A stretch of 64,000 bases of DNA from Jiangella asiatica (GTDB lineage Bacteria > Actinomycetota > Actinomycetes > Jiangellales > Jiangellaceae): assembly GCF_004349065.1 (NCBI RefSeq), contig NZ_SMKZ01000001.1:186001-250000 (forward strand), in the 5' to 3' direction. Numbering within the stretch: the stretch's first letter is position 1; each line of letters begins with the position of its first letter. Below the pieces are notes generated by a model. The model was not told the origin of the DNA. It worked only from the letters and a program-made list of their open reading frames with translations, and did no database searches. Shown here piece by piece: positions 40,927-50,429 of the stretch. Position numbers and translations under genes: made by a program.

Positions 40927-43542
40927 GTGTATACGCACGAGGCGCCTGCGAGGTTGCATTGCGGCGCGGAGGTCTACGGACCACCGCCGCGCCGGACGGC
41001 CCTGCTGTCCGCCGTCACGGCCGCGGTGCTGGCGGCCGGCGCGTTCATGGCGAGCGGTGCCATCCGCGGGACGTTCCCGTTCGGCGACGCGTCGCGCAAC
41101 ATCAACGACCTCGGCCAGCAGCTGATCCCCATGCACGCGCACCTGCGCGACGTCCTGACCGGCGACGCGGCTGGCGACATCACCTTCAACTGGTCCAGCG
41201 GGTTCGGCGTCCCGTTCCTCGGCGACTACATGTCCTATCTCGGCAGCACCCTGTCCTGGCTGGTGCTGCTGTTCCCGCGTGACGGCATGGACCTTGCGCT
41301 GTTCGTCATCGCGGTCGTGGCGCTGGCGCTGGCGGCGGCCGCTATGACGGCCTACCTGCGGCTGGTCCGGCCCGCCGGGCCGGCCTGGCTCGCTGTCGCC
41401 GCCGGGGTTTCCTACGCGCTGTGCGGCTGGGCGCTCGACGACGGCGCCTACATGACCGTCTGGCTGCACGGGCTGGTGGCGTTCCCGGTGCTGTGCCTGC
41501 TGTGCGAGTGGATCCTGCAGCGGCGGTCGTGGCTGCCGGTGTGCGTGGCGCCGTTCGTGGTGGCGCTGCTGTGGACGTCGCAGTTCTACACCGTCTACAT
41601 GGCCACCATGGGCACGGCGATCGTCGTGCTGGTGCGGGTGCTGTCGTGGGAGTCGTCCGTGTCGTGGCGGACGCGGCTCGGCGGAGTGCTGCGCTGCGCG
41701 CTCGCCGTCTCCGCCGGCATCGGCCTGGCGGCGCCGCTGCTGGTGCCGACGTTCTGGGCGGTGCGGTACTCGCGGCCCAGCCCGGAAGGCGAGTTCCACG
41801 CGATGGACTGGCTCGACTTCCTGTCGCGCCTGCTGGCCGGCAGCGAGGGGGTCGGCTCCAGTCCCGGGCTCGCGGTCGGAACGGTGCTGCTGCTCCTGGC
41901 CGTGAGCCTGCCGTTCAACCCGGCGGTGCCGTGGCGCGAGCGGCTGATGTGGACGGTCGTGATCGGGCTGACGGTGCTGAGCATGCAGATCGCGCTGACG
42001 CACGCCGTGTGGCACGGGTTCGACACCCCCAACGGCAGCCCGTTCCGGCAGGCGTTCGTCGTCGCCGGGCTGCTGGTGATCGCCGGCTGGATCTCCGGCT
42101 CGGCCGGGCTGCGCGGCGTCGTGCCGGTGGTGGCGCCGCTGGTGCTGGTCGGCGGCCTCTACCTCGCCGTACGGTCCGGCTCGTTCGTCACGCCGACCAC
42201 CCGCGTCGCCGTCCCGGTGGTCGCCGCGATCGCGCTGATCGCCTGGCTGGTCGCGGGGCGCGGCCGATCCCGCCCGCCGTCGTGGGTCGCCGCGATGGCA
42301 GCAGGCGTGGTCGGCGCCGCCGTCGTCGTCGAGGCGACCGCCGGTGCGGTGGCGATCGACCAGGCGCGGGCGGAGTTCCTGTCGGCCCGCCCGGTCTGGG
42401 GCGAGACGAACGACCAGGTCCGCGCGCTCGTGCAAGCGGCGGACGCCTGGCCGGCGACGCGGGTGTCGCCGGGTGCGCACGTCACACAGAACGACCCCAT
42501 GCTGCTGGGCGGGCAGGGGTCGCAGTACTACTCGAGCACCATCCCCGACGACGTCTCCGTGGCGCTGGCCGGGCTGGGCTTCGGGTACAGCGGCTACGTG
42601 CGGGCCAACACCGACCCCGCCAACCCGGTGGTCGACGCCATCTTCGCCATCGGCGCCCGGGTGGTGGCCGACGAGGCAGGATCGCTCCGGCTGGCGGAGA
42701 ACCCCGAGGTGGCGCCGCTGGTCACCGTCCGCCCAGCCGACACCTGGGCGTCGCCCGACCCAGCGCCGTTCGGAAACCAGGAGACCGCGCTCGGCGCCGA
42801 CGTGTACACGGTGCCGCAGGTGCGGCTGATGCCCGACCCGGCGTTGTCGGTGACCGGAGGACGGCGCCACTTCCTGCTGGAGCCCGCGGCCGGCGCGGCC
42901 CTGCCGCAGGAGGTGCGGGTTACGGCGTCTTGCCCGGCCGGCTCCGAGGTGTACCTCGCTGCGCCGGCGTTCGTCGGCGAGGTGCTCGATGACGCCACCG
43001 GCTGGCGGGCCGTCCTCTGGCAGTCGAGCCGGTTGCCGGGCGTATACACCGGCGCGCCCGTGCTGCGGGCCGGCGCCGCGGGTGCTGACGGCGCCGTCGA
43101 GGTGACGCTGCGGGTCTACGGCCCGGCCCGGCTGCCGGCCAACCCTCTCGGCTGCCTCGACCGGGCGGCGCTGTCGGCCGCCGTTGCGTCGCTGCGGGCC
43201 GGCGCGCCGTCGTCGGTGGACGTCAGCGGGCACGGGATCACGGCCACGCTGCCACCGTCCTCGCCTGCGTCGACCGTGGTGTTCGGTGTGGTGCGCACGC
43301 CGGGCTGGCACTGCTCGACCGGCGGCGACGACGCTACGCCTGAGACGGTCGGCGGCCTGATCGCGGTGCCCGTCGAGGCCGGCGACACCGACGTGGCATG
43401 CTCGTACCGGCCGCGTGGCCTGCGCATGGGCCTCGCCGTCGGCGCCGCCTCCCTCGCCGTCGTCGCCGCCGTGGGCGTCGCCGCCGGTGTCCGCCGTCGC
43501 CTCAGCGGACGAGGCGGAAGAACGCGCGGACCTCGTCGATGA
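40927..43542 (+). CDS. YfhO-like polytopic membrane protein (GT-C glycosyltransferase candidate)
   Basis: About 871 residues from the GTG at 40927. The frame is open back to an ATG at 40747, but that stretch has low third-position GC and does not look coding, so the start is uncertain. The N-terminal half has about 11-13 hydrophobic helices. The first loop begins F-P-F-G-D-A-S-R-N-I-N-D-L-G-Q-Q, equivalent to the acidic first-loop motif of YfhO/GT-C enzymes. Next comes the W-S-S-G-F-G-V-P-F segment typical of YfhO. The C-terminal half (about 480-840) is extracellular, with one last helix. YfhO proteins transfer sugar from undecaprenyl phosphate to wall polymers, and the divergent gtrB-gtrA genes supply that donor. 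The 3' end overlaps the hydrolase by 41 bp. Confidence 0.8.
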   Translation: MYTHEAPARLHCGAEVYGPPPRRTALLSAVTAAVLAAGAFMASGAIRGTFPFGDASRNINDLGQQLIPMHAHLRDVLTGDAAGDITFNWSSGFGVPFLGDYMSYLGSTLSWLVLLFPRDGMDLALFVIAVVALALAAAAMTAYLRLVRPAGPAWLAVAAGVSYALCGWALDDGAYMTVWLHGLVAFPVLCLLCEWILQRRSWLPVCVAPFVVALLWTSQFYTVYMATMGTAIVVLVRVLSWESSVSWRTRLGGVLRCALAVSAGIGLAAPLLVPTFWAVRYSRPSPEGEFHAMDWLDFLSRLLAGSEGVGSSPGLAVGTVLLLLAVSLPFNPAVPWRERLMWTVVIGLTVLSMQIALTHAVWHGFDTPNGSPFRQAFVVAGLLVIAGWISGSAGLRGVVPVVAPLVLVGGLYLAVRSGSFVTPTTRVAVPVVAAIALIAWLVAGRGRSRPPSWVAAMAAGVVGAAVVVEATAGAVAIDQARAEFLSARPVWGETNDQVRALVQAADAWPATRVSPGAHVTQNDPMLLGGQGSQYYSSTIPDDVSVALAGLGFGYSGYVRANTDPANPVVDAIFAIGARVVADEAGSLRLAENPEVAPLVTVRPADTWASPDPAPFGNQETALGADVYTVPQVRLMPDPALSVTGGRRHFLLEPAAGAALPQEVRVTASCPAGSEVYLAAPAFVGEVLDDATGWRAVLWQSSRLPGVYTGAPVLRAGAAGADGAVEVTLRVYGPARLPANPLGCLDRAALSAAVASLRAGAPSSVDVSGHGITATLPPSSPASTVVFGVVRTPGWHCSTGGDDATPETVGGLIAVPVEAGDTDVACSYRPRGLRMGLAVGAASLAVVAAVGVAAGVRRRLSGRGGRTRGPRR

Positions 43543-44572
43543 ACAGGTCCGGCTGTTCGAGGGCGGCGAAGTGGCCGCCGCGGGGCGGCTCGTTCCAGTA
43601 CCGGATGTCGGTGAAGCGGCGCTGCGCCCATCGCCGCGACGGGCGCTGCAGCTCCTTCGGGAACACCGAGCAGCCGGCCGGGACGTCCACCGTCTGGCCC
43701 GCGGAGCCGGAGATCCACTCGTTGACCTGCCGGATGCTCTCCCAGTACAGCCGGGCGGCGGAGGCACCGGTGGCGGGCAGCCAGTAGAGCATGAGGTTGT
43801 CGAGGAGCTCGTCGCGGGTGACCGCCGCGTCGAGGGAGCCGTCGTGGTCGGTCCACGACCAGAACTTCTCCACGATCCACGCGCACAGCATCGCCGGCGA
43901 GTCGACCAGGCCGTAGCCGACGGTCTGCGGGCGGGTGGACTGCTGCCCGGAGTAGCCCGAGCCCCACTCGTCAGCATCGCGCAGGCTGTTCAGGGCCGAC
44001 CGCTCGGCGTCGGTGAGGGAGTCGAACGTGGCGGGGTCGGGCGGGGCGAGCGGCGGCATCAGGTGGATGCCGACGACGCGGTCCGGCTCGCGCTGTCCGA
44101 GCAGCGTCGTGACCGTGGTGCCCCAGTCGCTGCCCTGGGCGCCGTAGCGGTCATAGCCGAGCCGGTCCATCAGCGCCGCCCAGGCACCGGCGATGCGCTC
44201 GACGCCCCAGCCGGTGCGGGCCGGCCGGTCGCTGAACCCGTAGCCGGGCAGCGACGGCACGACGACGTGGAAGGCGTCCGCGGCGTCACCGCCGTGTGCG
44301 GTCGGGTCGGTGAGCGGACCGACGACTTTGCGGAACTCCAGCACCGAGCCGGGCCAGCCGTGCGTCATGACCAGCGGAAGCGCGTCGTCGTGCCGCGACC
44401 GCACGTGCAGCAGGTGGATGCCCAGACCGTCGATCTCGGTGCGGAACTGCGGCGCGCTGTTCAGCCAGGCCTCGGTGGGCCGCCAGTCGTACTCCGTCGC
44501 CCAGTAGTCGCACAGCTCGCGCAGGTAGGGCAGCGGCACGCCCTGCGACCAGTCGTCGACGGTGGCCGGCGC
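43502..44572 (-). pseudogene. Epoxide hydrolase (EHN-type alpha/beta hydrolase), apparently 5'-truncated
   Basis: Homology begins abruptly at D-D-W-S-Q-G-V-P and continues through W-L-N-S-A-P-Q-F-R-T-E-I-D-G-L. The oxyanion segment is T-H-G-W-P-G-S, the nucleophile region G-S-D-W-G-T-T and the end P-P-R-G-G-H-F-A-A-L-E-Q-P with the catalytic histidine. This is the microsomal-type epoxide hydrolase pattern, with about 354 of the usual 380-390 residues. The first 30 or so residues and any start codon are missing. Upstream the frame runs antisense into the metallophosphatase gene. Catalytic parts are intact, but expression is doubtful. The last codons overlap the 3' end of the YfhO-like gene. 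Confidence 0.65.
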
Positions 44573-45653
44573 GACGCCCGCCGCGGCCGACGACGATGAC
44601 GACCGTCCGCTGCGGTTCCGTGTCGACGGGAGCTTCAAGATCGTCCAGTTCAACGACACCCAGGACGACGAGCGCATCGACCGGCGCACGATCGAGCTGA
44701 TGGAGAAGGTCCTCGACGCCGAGCGGCCCGACCTGGTGATCCACAACGGCGACAACATCACCGGCGGCTGCGCGAACGCCGAGGAGATGAAGCAGGCGAT
44801 GAACAACATCGTCCAGCCGATCGAGGAGCGCGAGATCCCGTGGGCCATCACCTACGGCAACCACGACGAGGACTCTACCCCGGACAGCGGGATGGACGAG
44901 GAGGACATGCTCGCCTTCTACCGGTCCTACGGCTACAACCTGAACCAGCCGAGCCCGCGCGGCGTCACCGGCAGCGGTAATATGAACCTGCTGATCAGCG
45001 ATTCGCGCGGCCAGCGGCCGGTGTTCAACCTGTTCCTGCTCGACAGCGGCCGCTACGCGCCGGAGACGATCGCCGGGCAGGACTTCGCCGGGTACCCCAC
45101 CTGGGACTGGCTGCGCATGAACCAGGTGCACTGGTACACCGAGACCTCCGAGCACGTCGAACGGCGCGCCGGCCGGCCCGTTCCGGCGCTGATGTTCATC
45201 CACATCCCGCTCTGGGAGTACCGGTTCATGTGGTTCGCGAGCGTGGACGGCCGCACCGACGCGGACCACGAGCGCGCCGTGACCAGGCACGGCATCGTCG
45301 GGGAGCGCAACGAGGACGAGTGCCCGGGACCGTTCAACAGCGGTATGTTCTCCGCGATCCTGGACCGCGGCGACGTCAAGGGCGTCTTCTGCGGTCACGA
45401 CCACGTGAACACCTATGTCGGCAACTACTACGGCGTGTTGCTGGGCTACGCGGGCAACACCGGCTTCGGCACCTACGGCCTCAGCGGCGCGGAGCGCAAC
45501 CGGCTGCGCGGTGCGCGGGTGTTCAACCTGACCGAGAAGGACGACGGCGACGTCGACATCGAGACCCACATGGTGTTCGCCGGCGACCTCGGCATCGACC
45601 TGACCGCGGACGACCAGAGCATCGACCCGCTCCCGCTGCCCAGCGGGACGTGA
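44562..45653 (+). CDS. Calcineurin-like metallophosphoesterase, probably missing its signal peptide
   Basis: A 363-residue dinuclear-metal phosphoesterase domain. Motifs are Q-F-N-D-T-Q-D near 29, H-N-G-D-N-I near 61, Y-G-N-H-D-E-D near 97, I-H-I-P near 207 and G-H-D-H-V-N near 283. These are the purple-acid-phosphatase-like set with the Asp-Thr-Gln variant of the first motif. Relatives normally carry a Tat or Sec signal ending just before an acidic D-D-D-R-P stretch. Here the frame opens at a GTG without a ribosome site only 10 codons before that stretch. The gene therefore seems to have lost its 5' end at the same junction that truncates the convergent-reading hydrolase. Confidence 0.75.
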   Translation: MAGATPAAADDDDDRPLRFRVDGSFKIVQFNDTQDDERIDRRTIELMEKVLDAERPDLVIHNGDNITGGCANAEEMKQAMNNIVQPIEEREIPWAITYGNHDEDSTPDSGMDEEDMLAFYRSYGYNLNQPSPRGVTGSGNMNLLISDSRGQRPVFNLFLLDSGRYAPETIAGQDFAGYPTWDWLRMNQVHWYTETSEHVERRAGRPVPALMFIHIPLWEYRFMWFASVDGRTDADHERAVTRHGIVGERNEDECPGPFNSGMFSAILDRGDVKGVFCGHDHVNTYVGNYYGVLLGYAGNTGFGTYGLSGAERNRLRGARVFNLTEKDDGDVDIETHMVFAGDLGIDLTADDQSIDPLPLPSGT

Positions 45654-45660
45654 CGCGTCC

Positions 45661-47631
45661 TCACCGAGACGGCGCCGCAAGGGCGACGAACGGGTCGAGC
45701 GCGGCCGGGTTGCGCAGTGCCTCGCGGCTGACGGCGCGCTCCGGCGCGACTCCCGCCAGGATCTTCTTCACCGGCACCTCGCACTTCTTGCCGGTGAGCG
45801 TGCGCGGGACGTCGTCGACGACGACGAAGCGGTCGGGCACGTGCCGGGGCGACAGCTCGGCGCGCAGCGCGGCGCGCAGCTCCGGCTCGACGTCGGTGAG
45901 GGCGGCGCCGTCGGCCAGCACGACGAAGCACAGCAGCTCGCCGCCGTCGCCTGGGCTCGAGCCGCCGGAGGTGTCGATGACCAGCGAGTCCACGACGGCG
46001 GAATGGGCCTCGACGACGCGGTAGAACTCCGCCGTCCCCATGCGCACGCCGCCGCGGTTGAGGGTGGAGTCGCTGCGGCCGTGGATGACGGCTGAGCCGC
46101 GGGAGGTGACGGTGATCCAGTCGCCGTGCCGCCACACGCCGGGGAAGTCCTCGAAGTACGCCGCCCGCAGCCGGGACCCGTCGGGGTCGTTCCAGAACGC
46201 GACCGGCATCGACGGCATCGGCCGGGTCAGCACGAGCTCGCCGACCCGGTCCACGACCGGCGCACCGGACTCGTCGTAGGCCGCCACCGCCGCGCCGAGC
46301 GCCGGCCGGGACAGCTCGCCCAACCAGACCGGGACGTCCGGGGCCGGCCCGACGAACCCGGTGCACAGGTCTGTGCCGCCGGAGAAGCTCGCGACCTGCA
46401 CCGACGGCGGGAGGTTGCGGCCGAGCCAGCGGAACCCGTCGACCGACAGCGGCGCACCGGTGGAGCCCACGACGCGCAGCGACCCCAGCGACGACGGGTC
46501 CAGCTCCAGCCCGTCCTTGAGGCAGGCCTGCACGAACGGCGCGGACGTGCCGAACACCGCCAGCCGCTCCTGCGCGGCCAGCTCCCAGAGCGACCCCAGC
46601 GACGGGTGCGCCGGGCTGCCGTCGTACAGGACGACCGTCGAGCCGGTGAGCAGCCCGCCGACGAGGAAGTTCCACATCATCCAGCCGGTCGTGGTGAACC
46701 AGAACAACCGGTCGCCGGGGCCGGCGTCGAAGTGCAGCGCCAGCGCCTTCAGGTGCTCGAGCACGATGCCGCCGTGCCCGTGCACGATGCCCTTCGGCAG
46801 GCCGGTGGTGCCGGAGGAGTAGAGCACCCACAGCGGGTGGTCGAACGCCACCGGCTCGAACGCGAGCGGGGCGCCGTCGTGCTCGGCCAGCAGGGTGTCC
46901 AAGCCGACGGCGTCGGGAAGGCCGGCGCCGGTGAAGGGAATGCCGACGGTGGCCCGCAGCGTCGGCAGCTGCTCGCGCAGGGCCGCGACGTTGGGCCGCA
47001 CGTCGATGGTGCGGCCGTTGTAGACGTACCCGTCGCAGGCGACCAGCACGGTCGGCTCCACCTGGGCGAAGCGATCCACGGCGGCGCGGACGCCGAAGTC
47101 GGGGGAGCACGACGACCAGACCGCGCCCAGGCTCGCCGCGGCGAGGAAGGCGACCAGCGTCTGCGGCGCGTTGGGCACCAGCGCGACCACCCGGTCGCCG
47201 CGGCCGACGCCCAGCGACGCCAGCCCGGCCCGGACCGCGGCAACCTGGCGGCGTAGCTCGCCGTAGGACAGCTCCTGGCGCAGCCCGTCCTCGCGGCGGA
47301 ACACCACGGCGACGTCGTCATCGGCCCTGCCCTCGCCGGGACGCAGCGCGTGCTCGGCGTAGTTGAGCGTGCCGCCGGGGAACCAGCGTGCGCCGGGCAT
47401 GACAGCGTCGGGCAAGGTGTCGGCGGGCCGGTCGTGGAAGGCGACGCCGAAGAACCCGGCAACGGCGCCCCAGAACGCGGCCGGCCGCTCGACCGACCAG
47501 CGCCACAGCTCGTCGTAGTCGGCGGTGTCGGCCAGCCCGTGCTCGCGCAGCCACGAGCGGAACGCGGCGACCCGGCTGGCGGCCACCCGGCCGGGGTCCG
47601 GTCGCCACACGACTTCGGCGTCGTCGGTCAT
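45661..47631 (-). CDS. Acetoacetyl-CoA synthetase
   Basis: An ATP-dependent acid-CoA ligase of the acetoacetate-CoA ligase subgroup, 656 residues from the ATG at 47631. It activates acetoacetate for ketone or leucine-type metabolism. An N-terminal ACAS_N-like helix region (about 30-90) contains W-R-W-S-V-E-R-P-A-A-F-W. The adenylation core has Y-S-S-G-T-T-G-L-P-K-G-I near 275 (P-loop), W-M-M-W-N near 335, and F-S-G-G-T-D-L near 415. The C-terminal lysine lies in T-L-T-G-K-K-C-E-V-P near 615, where acetyl-CoA synthetases have their catalytic Lys. Its stop lies 5 bp from the convergent metallophosphatase stop. It is unrelated to the surrounding sugar genes. Confidence 0.92.
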   Translation of the reverse strand: MTDDAEVVWRPDPGRVAASRVAAFRSWLREHGLADTADYDELWRWSVERPAAFWGAVAGFFGVAFHDRPADTLPDAVMPGARWFPGGTLNYAEHALRPGEGRADDDVAVVFRREDGLRQELSYGELRRQVAAVRAGLASLGVGRGDRVVALVPNAPQTLVAFLAAASLGAVWSSCSPDFGVRAAVDRFAQVEPTVLVACDGYVYNGRTIDVRPNVAALREQLPTLRATVGIPFTGAGLPDAVGLDTLLAEHDGAPLAFEPVAFDHPLWVLYSSGTTGLPKGIVHGHGGIVLEHLKALALHFDAGPGDRLFWFTTTGWMMWNFLVGGLLTGSTVVLYDGSPAHPSLGSLWELAAQERLAVFGTSAPFVQACLKDGLELDPSSLGSLRVVGSTGAPLSVDGFRWLGRNLPPSVQVASFSGGTDLCTGFVGPAPDVPVWLGELSRPALGAAVAAYDESGAPVVDRVGELVLTRPMPSMPVAFWNDPDGSRLRAAYFEDFPGVWRHGDWITVTSRGSAVIHGRSDSTLNRGGVRMGTAEFYRVVEAHSAVVDSLVIDTSGGSSPGDGGELLCFVVLADGAALTDVEPELRAALRAELSPRHVPDRFVVVDDVPRTLTGKKCEVPVKKILAGVAPERAVSREALRNPAALDPFVALAAPSR

Positions 47632-47684
47632 GCCGCACAACCTAACGCGGGCGCTCAGCCGCCGCGACGGCACCGCCGATCAGG

Positions 47685-48950
47685 TCACATGTGCTCGACG
47701 GTGTCACCCGCCGGCGTGATGCCGCGGGTGTCGAAGACGCGCTTGGCCGTCTTGGCGATCAGCGTGCCGTCGTACTCGCTGTGCGGCTGCAGGACGACGG
47801 TGAGGTCGGCGCTGGCCAGCGAGGCGTCGAGGTCGGGCACGGACTCCAGGGTGGCGCCGTCGACCCTCCACGTCGGCACCTTGGGGTCGTGGAACACGAC
47901 GTTCGCGCCGAGCGACGCCAGCCGCTTGGCCAGCGGGACCGCTGGCGACTCGCGCTGGTCGGCGATGTCGGGCTTGTAGGTGACGCCGAGCAGCAGGATG
48001 GTCGAGCCGTTCACGGCCTTGCCGTCGGTGTTCAGGATGTTCTGGATGCGCTGGACCACGTACGCCGGCATCGTGGCGTTGATCTCCTGCGCCAGCTCGA
48101 CGAAGCGGAACGGGTAGCCCAACCGCACGCGGACGTTGTGGCTCAGGTAGTTCGGGTCGATCGGGATGCAGTGCCCGCCGACACCCGGGCCGGGGTAGAA
48201 CGCCTGGAAGCCGAACGGCTTGGTCTTGGCCAGGCGGATGACGTCCCACAGGTCGATGCCGAGCTCGTGGCAGAACCGCGCCATCTCGTTGACCAGCGCG
48301 ATGTTGACGTGCCGGTACGTGTTCTCCAGCAGCTTCGCGGTCTCGGCCTCGCGGGTGCCCTTGGCCTCGACGACGATGTCGACGAAGCGGCGGTAGAACG
48401 TGGCGGCCCGCTCGGTGCAGGCCGGGGTCTGGCCGCCGACCACCTTGGGGGTGTTGCGCATGCCGAACTTCGGGTTGCCAGGGTCGATGCGCTCGGGGGA
48501 GAAGGCGAGGTGGAAGTCGCGCCCGGCGGTGAGCCCGGACGCCTCCTCCAGCATCGGCCGCACCACCTCGTCGGTGGTGCCGGGGTAGGTGGTGGACTCC
48601 AGGATCACCAGCGTGCCCGCGCGCACGTGCCGCGCGACCGTCGCCACGGCCGCCTTCACCGCGGTCAGGTCGGGGCCGCCGTCGTCGGACAGCGGCGTCG
48701 GGACGCAGATGACGATGGTGTCCGCGCCGTCGAGGTCGGTCTCGTCGGTCGTGGCCCGGAACCCGGCGCCCAGCATGGTGTCGATGTCGGCGTCGGAGAG
48801 ATCGTCGACGTGCGAGCGGCCGGCGTTGAGGCCGTCGACCACCGCGGTGCTGACGTCGAAGCCCAGCACCCCCAGCCCTGACCGGCTGGCCTCCTGGGCC
48901 AGCGGCAGACCTACATATCCCAGCCCAACCACCGCGACATCTGTCGACAC
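47685..48950 (-). CDS. wbpA: UDP-N-acetylglucosamine 6-dehydrogenase (WbpA/WlbA-pathway entry)
   Basis: A 421-residue UDP-HexNAc 6-dehydrogenase with a GTG start. The Rossmann motif is G-L-G-Y-V-G-L-P (9-16). P-T-P-L-S-D-D-G-G-P-D near 86, S-T-T-Y-P-G-T-T near 119 and F-S-P-E-R-I-D-P-G near 150 are hallmarks of the WbpA subgroup. The catalytic cysteine is in G-V-G-G-H-C-I-P-I near 263. It would make UDP-GlcNAcA, the substrate for the WlbA/C/B-type genes at 21816-24519, although it lies 23 kb away. A CATAAT box about 20 bp upstream of the start is a possible -10. The remaining 48951-49300 holds no gene. Confidence 0.86.
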   Translation of the reverse strand: MSTDVAVVGLGYVGLPLAQEASRSGLGVLGFDVSTAVVDGLNAGRSHVDDLSDADIDTMLGAGFRATTDETDLDGADTIVICVPTPLSDDGGPDLTAVKAAVATVARHVRAGTLVILESTTYPGTTDEVVRPMLEEASGLTAGRDFHLAFSPERIDPGNPKFGMRNTPKVVGGQTPACTERAATFYRRFVDIVVEAKGTREAETAKLLENTYRHVNIALVNEMARFCHELGIDLWDVIRLAKTKPFGFQAFYPGPGVGGHCIPIDPNYLSHNVRVRLGYPFRFVELAQEINATMPAYVVQRIQNILNTDGKAVNGSTILLLGVTYKPDIADQRESPAVPLAKRLASLGANVVFHDPKVPTWRVDGATLESVPDLDASLASADLTVVLQPHSEYDGTLIAKTAKRVFDTRGITPAGDTVEHM

Positions 48951-49300
48951 TGCTTCGTCCCGTCCCGTTGATTATGTTGTCGCCTGGGGCGGTCGCCTCT
49001 GCGCGACCCGCCGCGTCGGTGCGGAAGCCGCGCCCACGACTCCGATGACAGCACCTGGCCGCACGATGTTACAGCAGGTGGCGCCTGGCCGTGAGTCGCC
49101 ACCCTGCCGGGGCGGTGTGCAGCCGTTCGCGTGCCTGCCCCGGTTCGGCTCGTCGCGACGATGATGAGAAGACTCTCATCGAGATCGGGTCTCAATACCG
49201 GTGAACGGTGCGGGAACGCTGGTTAACATGCCGAATGCCGCTCGCCGCCGCCTCCGCCGGGTCCTCCGGAGCCGTACGGTCCGTTGGGGTCGGTGCGCCC

Positions 49301-50401
49301 ATGTCCGACGCGGTGCGATCGCTGGCGTGGACGACCCTGATCGAGCGGGCCAGCGACGCCTTGCCCCGTCCCCGCGGGGTGGCCCGGTATCGCCGTCGCG
49401 ACTTCCTGCACGACAACCGCGTCGCCGTCGCCGCGTCCCTGGACGTCAACGCGGCCTTCCCCGGGAGCGGCCTGTTCGTCGATCCGGTGACCGGCGCGTC
49501 CCTGCTGGTGACGGCCGGTGTGCGGCCTCAGGCGCGCTCGGGCGCCGCCGCCGACGTCGTCGTGGCCGGTGCGATGCGCACCGTCGAGCAGCTGCGGTTC
49601 CGGTCGTTCTACCTGGCCGATGGGCGGTCGCGGTCGCTCGTCGTCCACCAGCGCTCCGCGCCGGCTGTTGCCACCCCGCTGGTGGCCGGCGCGCGGCTGC
49701 AGTCGACTCTGTTCGACACGACCCCGTTCGTGGTGCCGCGCGTTCTCGAGACCGGCTACGCCGACCGGGTGAGCGCGGACTGGGTCGTGGAGGAGACGCT
49801 CGACGGTGCCCCGGTCGCGGCCGCGGACGCCGAGGCCACCGTCGGCGCGATGATCGGGCTGCTCGCCCAGTGGTGGGAGAGCCTCGGCACCGAGCAGGCA
49901 CCCCTCGGTGCCGCCCAGCGCACCCGCGCGCTCACCGCCTTCGCCGACCTCACCGACGACCCGCCGGACGGCGTCTGGGCCGCCGATCTCGACCGCGAGC
50001 TCACCTCCCGGCGGGTCCGCGAGCTGCTGACCGACGAACGGCCGCTGACCATCGGGCTCAGCCACGGCGACCCCGGCATCGGCAACGTCCTGCGCCTCCG
50101 CGACGGCCGTCTCGCCCTGGTCGACTGGGAGGACGCCGGCCACCGCCCCGTGGCACACGACGTCGTCAAGGCGCTGATGTCCGCGCCGGACCCCGTCGCC
50201 CTGGCCGCCGCCCTCGAGGAGCCGGCGCTCGTCGCGGGCGGCGCCATGCCGTGGCGGTCACAGGTCGCGGTCGCCCTGCTGCTGTTCATGAGCGGCTGGC
50301 GCAACCGCTACTTCCGCGCCGTCAAGCGCAAGAGCATCGTCGCCGGAACCCGGCGCCTCCGGACCCAGCTGCACGTCGTCGCCACCCTCCTCGACCCCTG
50401 A
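49301..50401 (+). CDS. Aminoglycoside-phosphotransferase-fold kinase
   Basis: A 366-residue protein kinase-like enzyme of the APH superfamily. The catalytic loop is L-S-H-G-D-P-G-I-G-N-V-L near 245 and the metal-binding segment is A-L-V-D-W-E-D-A-G near 268, the usual H-G-D-x-x-x-x-N and D-W-E/D pair. The N-terminal lobe is less conserved. In a polysaccharide locus it could phosphorylate a sugar, aminoalcohol or lipid carrier, and resistance function is only one option. The start is uncertain: ATG 49301 is chosen because the upstream in-frame codons look non-coding, but an ATG at 49235 is possible. It is convergent with the beta-helix gene across hairpin copy E. Confidence 0.78.
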   Translation: MSDAVRSLAWTTLIERASDALPRPRGVARYRRRDFLHDNRVAVAASLDVNAAFPGSGLFVDPVTGASLLVTAGVRPQARSGAAADVVVAGAMRTVEQLRFRSFYLADGRSRSLVVHQRSAPAVATPLVAGARLQSTLFDTTPFVVPRVLETGYADRVSADWVVEETLDGAPVAAADAEATVGAMIGLLAQWWESLGTEQAPLGAAQRTRALTAFADLTDDPPDGVWAADLDRELTSRRVRELLTDERPLTIGLSHGDPGIGNVLRLRDGRLALVDWEDAGHRPVAHDVVKALMSAPDPVALAAALEEPALVAGGAMPWRSQVAVALLLFMSGWRNRYFRAVKRKSIVAGTRRLRTQLHVVATLLDP

Positions 50402-50429
50402 CACAACGCGGATGGGTCGCAGGGTTCCC

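Noticed and set aside
40870-43977. 1035-codon open frame antisense to the YfhO-like gene
   Set aside because: It is a shadow of high third-position GC on the opposite strand. It has no domain, an Arg/His/Pro-rich composition and no ribosome site, while the plus-strand frame shows clear membrane segments.
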